From Kuafuiihalomonas sp039024635 (GTDB lineage Bacteria > Myxococcota > Kuafuiibacteriia > Kuafuiibacteriales > Kuafuiibacteriaceae), in NCBI GenBank assembly GCA_039024635.1, contig JBCCQA010000016.1, positions 1-64,000 of the forward strand: a stretch of DNA of 64,000 nucleotides, read 5' to 3'. Made by a program: the position numbers and the translations under genes. Position 1 is the first letter of the stretch, and each line of letters opens with the position of its first letter. The notes beneath the pieces are model-generated. The model did not search any database. It saw only the letters and a list, made by a program, of their open reading frames with translations, and had not been told where the DNA came from. Below, one piece after another: positions 43,757 to 51,483 of this stretch.

Positions 43757-43784
43757 CGCGGCGGGAGGCTATACCACGAGCGTC

Positions 43785-45782
43785 ATGCGTGTCGCTGGAA
43801 CTTCGATCGGCCTCTGCTGCCTCCTCGCCTGCTCTTCCACGCCCACGTCTGACCCGGCGGCAGCGACCGCGGCCGCCCCCGGCCCGGCTTTCGTCTACGA
43901 CCGGGTCACCCGGACCGACTTCAACCGCTGGTCGGCCAAGCTCGACCTTCCGTTCTATTGGGCGGCGGGGGACGATGAAGTCCTCAGGCCGGAGGGCTTG
44001 CATCTGTTGTTCGGTGTCGAGGGCCCGGGACCCGAGGTTTGGGTCGACGGGGCCCGCTTCACCTCCGCCTTTCAGGCCGAGTACGAGAAGGTAGTAGCGG
44101 CCCAGCAGGGTCAGCGGCAAACAGGCACGCTGGCGCCGGAGGAGCTTCGACGACGGGCCGCGGTCGAGAAGGAGCTGGACCAGGGACATCCAACCCTCAT
44201 CTCTTGGGACTTTGCCGCCAGCAGCCAAGCCGACCGGGGTCTGGTCGAGCACGTTCTGGCTGCGGCCGAGATCATCGAAGGCCTCTATGCTCGCCAAAAA
44301 GGCGTGGACCAGCTCCAGCGCCCAGCGGATCCCGCGTCCCGAAGGCTCATGCGCCGAAACCAGGGCCCTTTTTGCGTGGCTCCGGGGACCGAATCCGACC
44401 CCGACTGCAGGGCGCTGCCGGACGTGGACCGCGTGTTCGGCCTCTACCCCGCCAAGCTTCAGCAGCGCACCGACTTCTGCGGCTTCTTGAGCAAGCGAAA
44501 GGACGCCGACGCACTCCTCGACCCCTTCACGGTGGTCCGGGTCGCGGACGGCAGGCTCCAGGCCGTGCCTTACCATCGGGCCTATGCCGCCCCGATGAAG
44601 GAGGTGGCCGAGCATCTGCAGGCCGCGGCTGGGCTTCAGCCGCCCGAAGAGTCGGCCCTGGTCCGCTACTTGGAGTCTGCGGCCAAGGCATTCGAGGACG
44701 GCTCTTGGATGGAGGCTGACGAGGCCTGGGCGGCCATGAATGCCGAGAACAGTCGTTGGTACCTTCGCATTGGCCCGGACGAGGTCTATTTCGAGCCCTG
44801 CAACCGCAAAGCCGCATTTCACGTCAGCTTCGCCCGCATCAACGAAGACTCGTTGGCCTGGCAAGCCAAGCTGGACCCAGTGAAGCAAGAGATGGAAAAC
44901 GCTTTGAGCCGACTCGCTGGTCGCGCCTACCGAGCCCGCAAGGTCGCTTTCCACCTGCCCGACTTCATCGACATCGTCCTCAACGCGGGCGACTCCCGAA
45001 AGCCCCACGGCGCCACCATCGGCCAGAGCCTTCCCAACTGGGGCCCGGTCGCCAATGAAGGTCGGGGCCGTACGGTGGCCATGACCAACCTCTACACCGA
45101 CCCCGACAGCCAGCGGACGCTGACCACCCAGGCCGAGTCTCTGTTTTGCGACGAAGTCATGGAGGTCTTCAGCGCCGAGCCGGCGCCCCAAGTGATGAGC
45201 ACCGTCCTCCACGAGGCAGCCCACAACCTGGGACCGGCCCACGAGTACGAAGTCCGGGGCAAGACCGACGACCAGATTTTCGGAGGGCCTCTGGCCAGCA
45301 CCTTCGAAGAGCTCAAGGCCCAGACATCGGCCCTCTACCTCGCTTCCTGGCTGGCCGAGAAGGGCGTGATCGAGAAGGCGGTGGCCCAGAAGGCCCACGT
45401 GCGAGACCTCGCCTGGGCCTTCGGGCACATTTCGCGGGGCATGTACACGGCCTCGGGCCAGCCGAAGTCCTATAGCCAGCTGGCGGCCATCCAATTCGGC
45501 TTCCTGATGGACGAGGGGGCCGTGAAGTGGATGGCCGAACGACGGGCAGCCAACGGTCTCGACATGGGCTGTTTCCAGGTCGACCTGGCCCAGATGGAAG
45601 CGGCGGCCGAGAAGCTCGAGAAGCGGGTTCTGATCATCAAGGGCCAAGGGCGAAAGCGAGGCGCAGAGCGCCTCGTCGCCCAATACGTAGACGCCGAGGC
45701 TCGGCAAGCCACCATGCAGCTCATCCAGGAGCGCTGGCTTCGAGCACCGAAAGCGACCTTCGTCTACTCGATCCGGCCCTGA
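43785..45782 (+). CDS. lipoprotein with M49-like (dipeptidyl-peptidase III) metallopeptidase features
   Basis: 665 aa from ATG 43785. The leader ends with Leu-Leu-Ala-Cys (Cys16), so it is lipid-anchored. Zinc residues are probably His476 and His480 in HEAAH and Glu508 or Glu509 in FEELKAQT. M49 enzymes use HExxGH, with one extra residue, and EExxAE; here the helix is plain HExxH but the second motif is M49-like. The length fits M49 (about 650-700). The region around 330-430 (WYLRIGPDEVYFEPCNRKA, LPDFIDIVLNAGDSRKP) also recalls M49. Predicted periplasmic or outer-membrane peptidase. Confidence 0.8.
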   Translation: MRVAGTSIGLCCLLACSSTPTSDPAAATAAAPGPAFVYDRVTRTDFNRWSAKLDLPFYWAAGDDEVLRPEGLHLLFGVEGPGPEVWVDGARFTSAFQAEYEKVVAAQQGQRQTGTLAPEELRRRAAVEKELDQGHPTLISWDFAASSQADRGLVEHVLAAAEIIEGLYARQKGVDQLQRPADPASRRLMRRNQGPFCVAPGTESDPDCRALPDVDRVFGLYPAKLQQRTDFCGFLSKRKDADALLDPFTVVRVADGRLQAVPYHRAYAAPMKEVAEHLQAAAGLQPPEESALVRYLESAAKAFEDGSWMEADEAWAAMNAENSRWYLRIGPDEVYFEPCNRKAAFHVSFARINEDSLAWQAKLDPVKQEMENALSRLAGRAYRARKVAFHLPDFIDIVLNAGDSRKPHGATIGQSLPNWGPVANEGRGRTVAMTNLYTDPDSQRTLTTQAESLFCDEVMEVFSAEPAPQVMSTVLHEAAHNLGPAHEYEVRGKTDDQIFGGPLASTFEELKAQTSALYLASWLAEKGVIEKAVAQKAHVRDLAWAFGHISRGMYTASGQPKSYSQLAAIQFGFLMDEGAVKWMAERRAANGLDMGCFQVDLAQMEAAAEKLEKRVLIIKGQGRKRGAERLVAQYVDAEARQATMQLIQERWLRAPKATFVYSIRP

Positions 45783-45800
45783 GCTCGGTTCCCGAGAGCA

Positions 45801-46247
45801 TCAGCGCCGGAGCAGCTGTTTGGCGCCATGGGCGCAGGCCCGCTCCAGACCCTCTTCGAGGAGCGCCGTCCCCTCCTCGGTGTCGAGGAGGCTGGAGGAT
45901 TCGCCGCTCGCCCAGCCCGCGCCTTCATCGATCCACAGCGCCCAGGCCAACCAGGCCGCTTCGGCCGACCGTGCCACCGTCGCTGCTACCGCTCGCTTCC
46001 CGGCTCGGGCCCGGGCATCAAGGCGCTCCACCAGGGCTTCGTCATCGTCCTCGGGACGGGCGCGGCGGAGGGCATCGACGAGCCCATCTTGATGCCGGGC
46101 CAGCCGAGCGGCGTTCTCGAGGGCAGCTTCCACGCGTTCGTAACCCTCATTCGGCGCGTGGCCTCGCACACGGGCTTGGGTGGTCCCGAGCAGAGCGGCG
46201 AGGCGTTCCCGAGTGAGGCGAGCCCTCAAGGCGTGACTGTAGCGCAT
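45801..46247 (-). CDS. hypothetical helical protein
   Basis: 148 aa from ATG 46247 (an ATG at 46274 adds nine residues). The sequence is Ala/Arg/Glu-rich and helical throughout. The first 40 residues have a helix-turn-helix look (RLTRERLAALLGTTQARVRG), so a DNA-binding role is conceivable, but no family is recognised. The opposite-strand ORF over the same bases is Pro/Arg/Ser-rich and less credible. Convergent to the M49-like gene, 18 bp away. Confidence 0.5.
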   Translation of the reverse strand: MRYSHALRARLTRERLAALLGTTQARVRGHAPNEGYERVEAALENAARLARHQDGLVDALRRARPEDDDEALVERLDARARAGKRAVAATVARSAEAAWLAWALWIDEGAGWASGESSSLLDTEEGTALLEEGLERACAHGAKQLLRR

Positions 46248-46334
46248 GGCGAATACTCGGGAGCCCCCGAGCAATTGGGGGCGCGATCCTCATCCAGACA
46301 GACAGGCCCGGCCCAAGTCCAGGCTTGGGGAATC

Positions 46335-47035
46335 ATGGACGTCGTGGAACTGCCGACCGCGAAGGTTTGTCCGGAGGAGCCGGCGGCGGTTCTGTCAGAG
46401 GCGTCCACGGCAAGCTTCTGCCTGGTGGGCGACAAGGGCAGCCAGCGGGTCCTCTCCTTGAAACTCTCAGACCTCGAACCTATCGACGACGACGACGGCG
46501 CTACGGACCGACCCGCGAGCGCATCGACTCCTGGATCGGCTGCTGCACTCGGGGGGTCGTGAGTAGTGTCGACATCTTGGACTGCAACCGCACCTGGAAC
46601 GACGCCCTCGACTTTCGAGGGGCCGGTCTCTACGGGAAGAGTGGAGGCTGGTACCAGGAGCCAAGTTCGACGTCGACGTGTCGGACTGCAAGACACCACG
46701 CGACAAGTTGAACAGGAACGTGGCCTGGCTTCGCAGCAAGCTCCCGATCCGGGGCACGAGGGGCCTGCCCGGGCGCAAGGCCATGACCAATGTCGAAGTT
46801 GGCTGGGCCACCACCTTCGAGAAGACCCGAATCATGCACAAGCCCCTCAAGAGGGAGGGCATCGAGTCCTTTTTCGCGCTGGGGCAGCGGCACAACGAAG
46901 GCCCTCAAGCTGACCGGAACCATCAAGGCACGCCGGGGCCGCTGCGGAACTGACGTCTACCCCCAGCTGAAAGAGACCTTGCGACGCTTCCGCGAGCTCA
47001 AGAACCAGTCCCCTCGGTTCGTTCGCGAGGACTGA
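46335..47035 (+). pseudogene. degraded reading frame(s) of unknown origin
   Basis: Protein-like stretches occur in alternating frames: one near 46335-46500 (VVELPTAKVCPEEPAAVL), then a Cys-Asn-Arg-Thr-Trp-Asn stretch at about 46576-46660. A shift then gives a Lys-rich stretch at about 46661-46900 (DVSDCKTPRDKLNRN, TFEKTRIMHKPLKREGIES), and a second shift returns to the earlier frame until the stop at 47035 (YPQLKETLRRFRELK). No single frame spans it. I do not recognise a family. It could be one gene broken by frameshifts or remnants of two genes. Confidence 0.35.
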
Positions 47036-47122
47036 CATCTGCGTCATGCGGCCTTTGCCGAAGTCGGGCTCACTTTTGAAGGGAGACTCGCACCCGGCGT
47101 GTCGAAACGATGGTAGGGAAGG

Positions 47123-47256
47123 TCGTCACGGTGCGCCGGTGCCCGTACGAACCCGACCCCTCGCCGAGTTCGTACGGACACTGCCGCGGGATTCCAACGA
47201 TGAAGCAAGGCGCTCTCGCGCCTCCCCCCCACTATGTGCCCGGCGCACCGTGGCGA
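47123..47256. repeat. nested inverted-repeat element (possible structured RNA or small mobile repeat)
   Basis: Outer arms 47123-47139 and 47240-47256 are complementary over 15 of 17 positions (core CGGTGCGCCGG/CCGGCGCACCG). Inside lie a perfect 10-bp hairpin (CCGTACGAAC 47143-47152 with GTTCGTACGG 47168-47177) and a 6-bp hairpin (AGGCGC/GCGCCT around 47207-47222). Together they give a three-way-junction shape. A further GCGA-capped hairpin follows at 47292-47305. It lies in a gene-free stretch. No tRNA, attC or known RNA consensus fits. Confidence 0.6.
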
Positions 47257-47314
47257 TCAAATCGATGACGTCGCTTTCTTGGAGGCTCCCTTAGACGCGA
47301 GTCTAGAATCGGGG

Positions 47315-48049
47315 TTACCTGGGGGCCCGGGAACCCTTGCGGCCCTTAGACTTCCGTGCCGAGGGCGGCCCAGAGCCCGCCTTCTTTCGGGGCGAGGTCC
47401 ATCGCGCGGCCTCTTCCACCTTTCGCTTCTTGGTCGCCGCCCACGCACAGATCGGGCATTGGCCGAGGTCGTGACGCATCGCAGGACAGTGCTCTCGTCC
47501 GAACATGATGATCTGGAGATGGAGCTTGCTCCAGGTGTCCTTGGGGAAGGTCCTCTTGAGGTCGGCCTCGGTCGCATCGGGCGTCTTGCCATGGCTCAAC
47601 CCCCAGCGTGCCGCCAAGCGGTGAATGTGGGTGTCGACCGGGAAGGCCGGGATGCCGAAGCACTGAGCCTGCACAACTTGCGCGGTCTTTCGCCCCACGC
47701 CGGGCAGGGCGGTCAGCGCCTCGAATTCAGAGGGGACCTGGCTGTCGTGGGTCTCGACCAAGGTCTGGGAGAGCCCGCGGAGTGCCTTGGCTTTCTGAGG
47801 GGCGAGGCCGACCTCTCGAATCAAAGTCCGGATGGTGTCCACGTCGAGGCCGGCCATCGACGCCGGATCCGGGGCACGACCGAAGAGGGCCGGCGTGACC
47901 TGGTTGACCTTCTTGTCGGTGGTCTGGGCCGAGAGGACGACCGCGACCAGAAGCTGAAAGTCACTCCCGTGGTCCAGGGGAATGGGAGGATCGGGATAGA
48001 GCTCTTCGAGGATCTCGATGATCCGAGCCGCCTTCTCGGCTTTCTTCAC
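47315..48049 (-). CDS. nth: endonuclease III
   Basis: 244 aa from GTG 48049; the longer frame upstream is antisense to the next gene. The HhH-GPD glycosylase core is complete: LLVAVVLSAQTTDKKVNQV, the helix-hairpin-helix LPGVGRKTAQVV with catalytic Lys, and PVDTHIHRLAARWGLS with catalytic Asp. The 4Fe-4S cluster cysteines are Cys-(x)6-Cys-(x)2-Cys-type in REHCPAMRHDLGQCPICA, where the spacing looks shortened by one ligand at the end, which should be checked. A basic ~45-residue tail follows (RKKAGSGPPSARKSKGRK). Removes oxidised pyrimidines. Confidence 0.93.
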   Translation of the reverse strand: MKKAEKAARIIEILEELYPDPPIPLDHGSDFQLLVAVVLSAQTTDKKVNQVTPALFGRAPDPASMAGLDVDTIRTLIREVGLAPQKAKALRGLSQTLVETHDSQVPSEFEALTALPGVGRKTAQVVQAQCFGIPAFPVDTHIHRLAARWGLSHGKTPDATEADLKRTFPKDTWSKLHLQIIMFGREHCPAMRHDLGQCPICAWAATKKRKVEEAARWTSPRKKAGSGPPSARKSKGRKGSRAPR

Positions 48050-48055
48050 GCCCTC

Positions 48056-48919
48056 ATCACGCCAATCCGTCGCCTTGCGCCAAGCGCTTTCGCGCTCCTC
48101 GTCCTCGCCCTGAACTTCGGCTGCGCGGGCCGCCTCGGGCCGGTGCGTCCGCTCGGGGGCCCTGCCCTGCCCCAAGCGCAGCTGTTGGAGCGTCTGGCCG
48201 AAAGACCCATCGTCTACGTAGGGGAGCTCCACGACCAGAAGAAGCACCACGACATTCAGCTTCGGATCCTTCGCGGCCTTCGGGAGCGGGGGGCCACGGT
48301 CGCACTCGGGATGGAGATGTTCCACGCCGAGCAGCAGCCGGACCTGGATCGTTGGGTGGCTGGAGAGCTCGAGGAGGCCGACTTCTTAGAGGCAGTGAAT
48401 TGGACCGAGACCTGGGGCTTCGACTTCGAACTGTACCGGCCGCTCCTCGACTATGCGCGGCTCCACGACGTCCCGGTCCTGGCCCTCAACGTGCGGCGGA
48501 GCCTCAGCCGAGCCGTGGCGGAGTCGGGAGTCGACGGCCTGTCCGACGAACTGCGGGCCGAGCTTCCAGAGATGGACCTCGAGGTAGAAGCTCACCGCAC
48601 CCGCTTCATGGCCGCCATGAAGGAGATGGGGGCAGACAAGCACCCGGGGATGGATCTGGAGAAGTTCTATCAGGCACAGGTCCTCTGGGACGAGGCCATG
48701 GCCCGGGCGGTGGCGGCGACGATGACGGCCGACGATTCCCCCGAGTATATGGTGGTCCTGGCGGGGCGGGCCCACGTCGAACATGCACTCGGTATCCCGC
48801 AGCGCGCTGCGCGTCGCGGTGCCGAGCCTTTCTGGATCGTGCTGCCGGTCGCTGCGGAGGGCGCCGAAGCCTCGGCGCCCGGCCGCGCGGATTTCCTCTG
48901 GCTGACCGGACGGCCCTGA
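48056..48919 (+). CDS. ChaN-family lipoprotein (putative heme/iron-binding), start uncertain
   Basis: About 287 aa. The ChaN-like core is VYVGELHDQKKHHDIQLRIL, LGMEMFHAEQQPDLDRW, and the late MVVLAGRAHVEHALGIP with His. ChaN binds heme at its surface as a dimer. A leader (SAFALLVLALNFGC) ends in a probable lipidated Cys. There is no ATG, GTG or TTG in frame between the distant GTG at 47969 and the leader; an ATC at 48056 or 48065 would be needed. Either a rare start is used, the long form is made, or a base change has removed the original start. Divergent from nth. Confidence 0.75.
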   Translation: MTPIRRLAPSAFALLVLALNFGCAGRLGPVRPLGGPALPQAQLLERLAERPIVYVGELHDQKKHHDIQLRILRGLRERGATVALGMEMFHAEQQPDLDRWVAGELEEADFLEAVNWTETWGFDFELYRPLLDYARLHDVPVLALNVRRSLSRAVAESGVDGLSDELRAELPEMDLEVEAHRTRFMAAMKEMGADKHPGMDLEKFYQAQVLWDEAMARAVAATMTADDSPEYMVVLAGRAHVEHALGIPQRAARRGAEPFWIVLPVAAEGAEASAPGRADFLWLTGRP

Positions 48920-48940
48920 AGGCGTAGCTTGGGAAGACAG

Positions 48941-50968
48941 ATGAGCCCCCGCGTCATTCGAGGTGCCTGCCCCCACGACTGCCCGGACACCTGCTCCATG
49001 CTGGTCACGGTGGAGGGGACGCGCGCGCGAAGGGTCCGAGGCAATCCAAAACACAGAACGACGTCGGGCTTCCTCTGCGCGAAGGTCAATCGCTACCTCG
49101 ACCGGACCTACCACCCGGACCGCATCCTCCACCCCATGGTGCGTTCCGGGGCCAAGGGCGAGGCCCAGTTTCGCCAGGTGAGCTGGAACGAGGCTCTGGA
49201 CCGAGTGAAGGAGGGCCTGCAGAGAGTCTCTCGGCCCGAGGCCATCCTGCCCTACAGCTATAGCGGCACCCTCGGCTTGATCCAGAACGGGTCGATGGAC
49301 CATCGCTTCTTCCATCGCCTGGGGGCCAGCCAGCTCGATCGCACCATCTGTTCGACCTGCGGGTCCGAGACCCTGGACGAAGTGCTCGGCACCCGGCGCG
49401 GTCCGCCGATGGACACCTTGGACCGAGCCCGCACCATCCTGCTCTGGGGGACCAACACCCTCACCTCGAACGTGCACCTGTGGCCGGTGCTCCAGCGGGC
49501 CCGGACCCAAGGAGCCCACATGTTCGCCATCGACCCTCGCCGGACCGAGACCGCCGCCCGGGCCGACGCTTGGCTGGCGCCTCGCCCCGGCAGCGACGCC
49601 GCCTTGGCCTACGGCATGATGCGGGCCGTCCTCGAAGCCGAGCTAGAAGACCAGGACTACCTCCGCGCTTACACGGTGGGCTACGAGGGCCTTCGCGCGC
49701 GCATCATGGAGCGATGGCCCCTGAGCCGGGCAGCTGAGCTCACGGGTTTGGAGGCGTCCACCATCCGAGAGCTTGCCCTCCGCTTCGCCGAGACCCAACC
49801 CTCGGTGGTGCGACTCAACTACGGTCTGCAACGGCACGCAGGCGGCGGAGCGGCGGTCCGCGCGATCCTGCACTTCGTGACCCTGGTCGGGGCCTGGCGG
49901 CACGCCGGAGGTGGCGCCCTGCTTTCGACCTCGCGATTCTATCCGACCGACGTCCAGGCCCTGGCCCGTCCGGACCTCATGCCCGAGCCGACACCCCGGA
50001 CGGTGAACATGAACGAGCTGGGCGAGGCCTTGGCGCCTGAAGGCGACGTGGAGTGCCTGTTCGTCTACGCCTCCAATCCCGCCACCGTGGCGCCCGATCA
50101 GGAAGCGGTCCTGAAGGGCCTCGCCCGCGAAGACCTCTTCACCGTCGTCCACGAGCTCTTCATGACCGATACTGCGTGCTACGCCGACGTTCTGCTGCCG
50201 GCCACCAGCCAGCTGGAGCAGCTGGACATCCACAAGAGCTACGGCCATGTGGACGTGCTCCTGAATGACCCGAGCATCGAGCCCCTGGGCGAGGCCGTCT
50301 CCAACACGGAGCTCTTTCGTCGTTTGGCCGACCGGATGGGCTTCGACGAACCGTGCTTCCAAGACGACGACGAAACCCTGGTCCGTCAGGCCTTCCGATG
50401 GGACGCCCCCGAAATGGCGGGCATCGACGTTGACGTCCTTCGCCGAGAGGGTCCGCAAAGACTGAAGGTCCCCGACGCGCCCTTCGCCGCTCCCGAGCGC
50501 CCCATCGATCTTCGGGTGCCCTCAGGCGAAGACGGCTACACTCCCCCGGCTGAGATCGGCCTCGATCCCAAACACCCGCTGGCCCTGATCTCACCGCCCG
50601 CCCATCACTTTTTGAACTCCAGCTTCGCCAACCTCGACTTCGCCCATGGACGAGAGCGCGAACCCGAGCTCCAGATGCATCCCCAGGACGCCCAGGACCG
50701 CGGCCTACAGGAGGGCCACCTCGTCGAGATCAAGAACGAACGCGGTGCCTTCCAGGCCATCCTTCAGATCACGGAAGACGTCCGTCCCGGCGTCGTCATC
50801 GCCCCCTCCATATGGTGGAACGGCCACACCAAGACCGGAAGAAACGCCAACGCCGTCACCAGCCAGCGCCTCACCGATATAGGCCGAGGCGCCACCTTCT
50901 ACGACTGCGCCGTCGAAGTCGTGGCCGCCGACGAAAGCACGCGCGAGCTCCGACGTCGGATAGGGTGA
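48941..50968 (+). CDS. molybdopterin-dependent oxidoreductase (DMSO reductase superfamily)
   Basis: 675 aa from ATG 48941. An N-terminal 4Fe-4S site (CPHDCPDTC, Cys near residue 51) leads into the four-domain fold: LDRTICSTCGSETLD, LLWGTNTLTSNVH, FAIDPRRTETAARAD, and the C-terminal beta-barrel with LALISPPAHHFLNSSFAN and DGHLVEI-like cofactor contacts. There is no Tat signal and no electron-transfer subunit next door, so it is probably cytoplasmic. The substrate cannot be told; relatives are often annotated as biotin-sulfoxide or thiosulfate-type oxidoreductases. Confidence 0.93.
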   Translation: MSPRVIRGACPHDCPDTCSMLVTVEGTRARRVRGNPKHRTTSGFLCAKVNRYLDRTYHPDRILHPMVRSGAKGEAQFRQVSWNEALDRVKEGLQRVSRPEAILPYSYSGTLGLIQNGSMDHRFFHRLGASQLDRTICSTCGSETLDEVLGTRRGPPMDTLDRARTILLWGTNTLTSNVHLWPVLQRARTQGAHMFAIDPRRTETAARADAWLAPRPGSDAALAYGMMRAVLEAELEDQDYLRAYTVGYEGLRARIMERWPLSRAAELTGLEASTIRELALRFAETQPSVVRLNYGLQRHAGGGAAVRAILHFVTLVGAWRHAGGGALLSTSRFYPTDVQALARPDLMPEPTPRTVNMNELGEALAPEGDVECLFVYASNPATVAPDQEAVLKGLAREDLFTVVHELFMTDTACYADVLLPATSQLEQLDIHKSYGHVDVLLNDPSIEPLGEAVSNTELFRRLADRMGFDEPCFQDDDETLVRQAFRWDAPEMAGIDVDVLRREGPQRLKVPDAPFAAPERPIDLRVPSGEDGYTPPAEIGLDPKHPLALISPPAHHFLNSSFANLDFAHGREREPELQMHPQDAQDRGLQEGHLVEIKNERGAFQAILQITEDVRPGVVIAPSIWWNGHTKTGRNANAVTSQRLTDIGRGATFYDCAVEVVAADESTRELRRRIG

Positions 50969-50972
50969 CAGC

Positions 50973-51137
50973 ATGATACGTCTAGGGCTCGTGGGCTGTG
51001 TTCCTCTCGTGTCGTGTTCCGAGAGCCCATTGACCCGCCCTGACTCTTCTGGTTCACGCGAAACGCGAGAGGATGCTCCTAGCTCGGCTCAGGAGGTATC
51101 ACGAAGAAGAGCAAGTTCAGCAAAAAGCAGATGGTGA
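50973..51137 (+). CDS. short lipoprotein-like ORF running into an IS relic
   Basis: 54 codons from ATG 50973 to TGA 51137. The start is a short leader with a lipobox Leu-Val-Ser-Cys (Cys15), then a Ser/Thr/Asp-rich stretch as in many lipoprotein stalks. From about codon 42 the DNA is the beginning of the IS3 OrfA relic read in another frame. So this looks like a lipoprotein gene whose 3' part was removed by the insertion. Confidence 0.4.
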   Translation: MIRLGLVGCVPLVSCSESPLTRPDSSGSRETREDAPSSAQEVSRRRASSAKSRW

Positions 51138-51163
51138 AGCTCCTCCGAGCTTCTTCTACGGAA
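51098..51163 (+). mobile_element. IS3-family OrfA relic (N-terminal part)
   Basis: A good AGGAGG lies at 51091-51096, followed from 51098 by codons reading Ile-Thr-Lys-Lys-Ser-Lys-Phe-Ser-Lys-Lys-Gln-Met-Val-Lys-Leu-Leu-Arg. This is the normal opening of IS3-type OrfA (Thr-Lys-Lys-x-x-Phe-Ser-x-x-Gln-Ile/Met-Val-x-x-Leu-Arg). The expected ATG start is ATC here. After about 51150 the similarity ends, so the element is truncated and dead. With the OrfB tail at 1-108 it shows IS3-type activity in this genome. Confidence 0.6.
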
Positions 51164-51483
51164 CTCGATGGAAGCAACAACGCATGCGGCGAGGGAACTC
51201 GTTCAGCCTTGCTCAGACCAACCTCGATGGCCCGTCCACCCGTGACGAGGCGCGGATCTACGCCCTGCTGCTCGGGAGGGGGCTTGGGCAAGGATTCGAG
51301 CTCGTCTGGAGTAAGCTGGTGCCGATGGGCTCGGCCTGTGTTCCCTTAGCCAATCCTCAGGTTGGTCCCGGGCTGCCGCACCCTAGACAGCGAGGCCGAC
51401 TAGCTCGGCCCACACCGGACGCGGTCTTCACCCATGTTGGCATAGACGGACTCCTAGTCTGAAGCCCCCTGTGTCGGCACCCC
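51164..51483. other. gene-free stretch between the IS relic and the gluzincin gene
   Basis: About 320 bases. One ORF crosses it (51073-51462), but it opens inside the IS relic and has no protein-like pattern. I see no tRNA, terminator with a T-run, or clear repeat. Composition matches the atypical region that follows. Confidence 0.35.

Noticed and set aside
45828..46562. Plus-strand ORF over the helical hypothetical gene
   Set aside because: Its first half is a Pro/Arg/Ser-rich shadow; only the part after 46335 looks coding-like and is treated as a degraded frame.
47123..47256. Integron attC site
   Set aside because: Size and folding are suggestive, but the RYYYAAC and GTTRRRY ends are absent and no cassette or integrase is nearby.
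51073..51462. 129-aa plus-strand ORF
   Set aside because: Starts inside the lipoprotein remnant and crosses the IS relic out of frame; no protein-like pattern.
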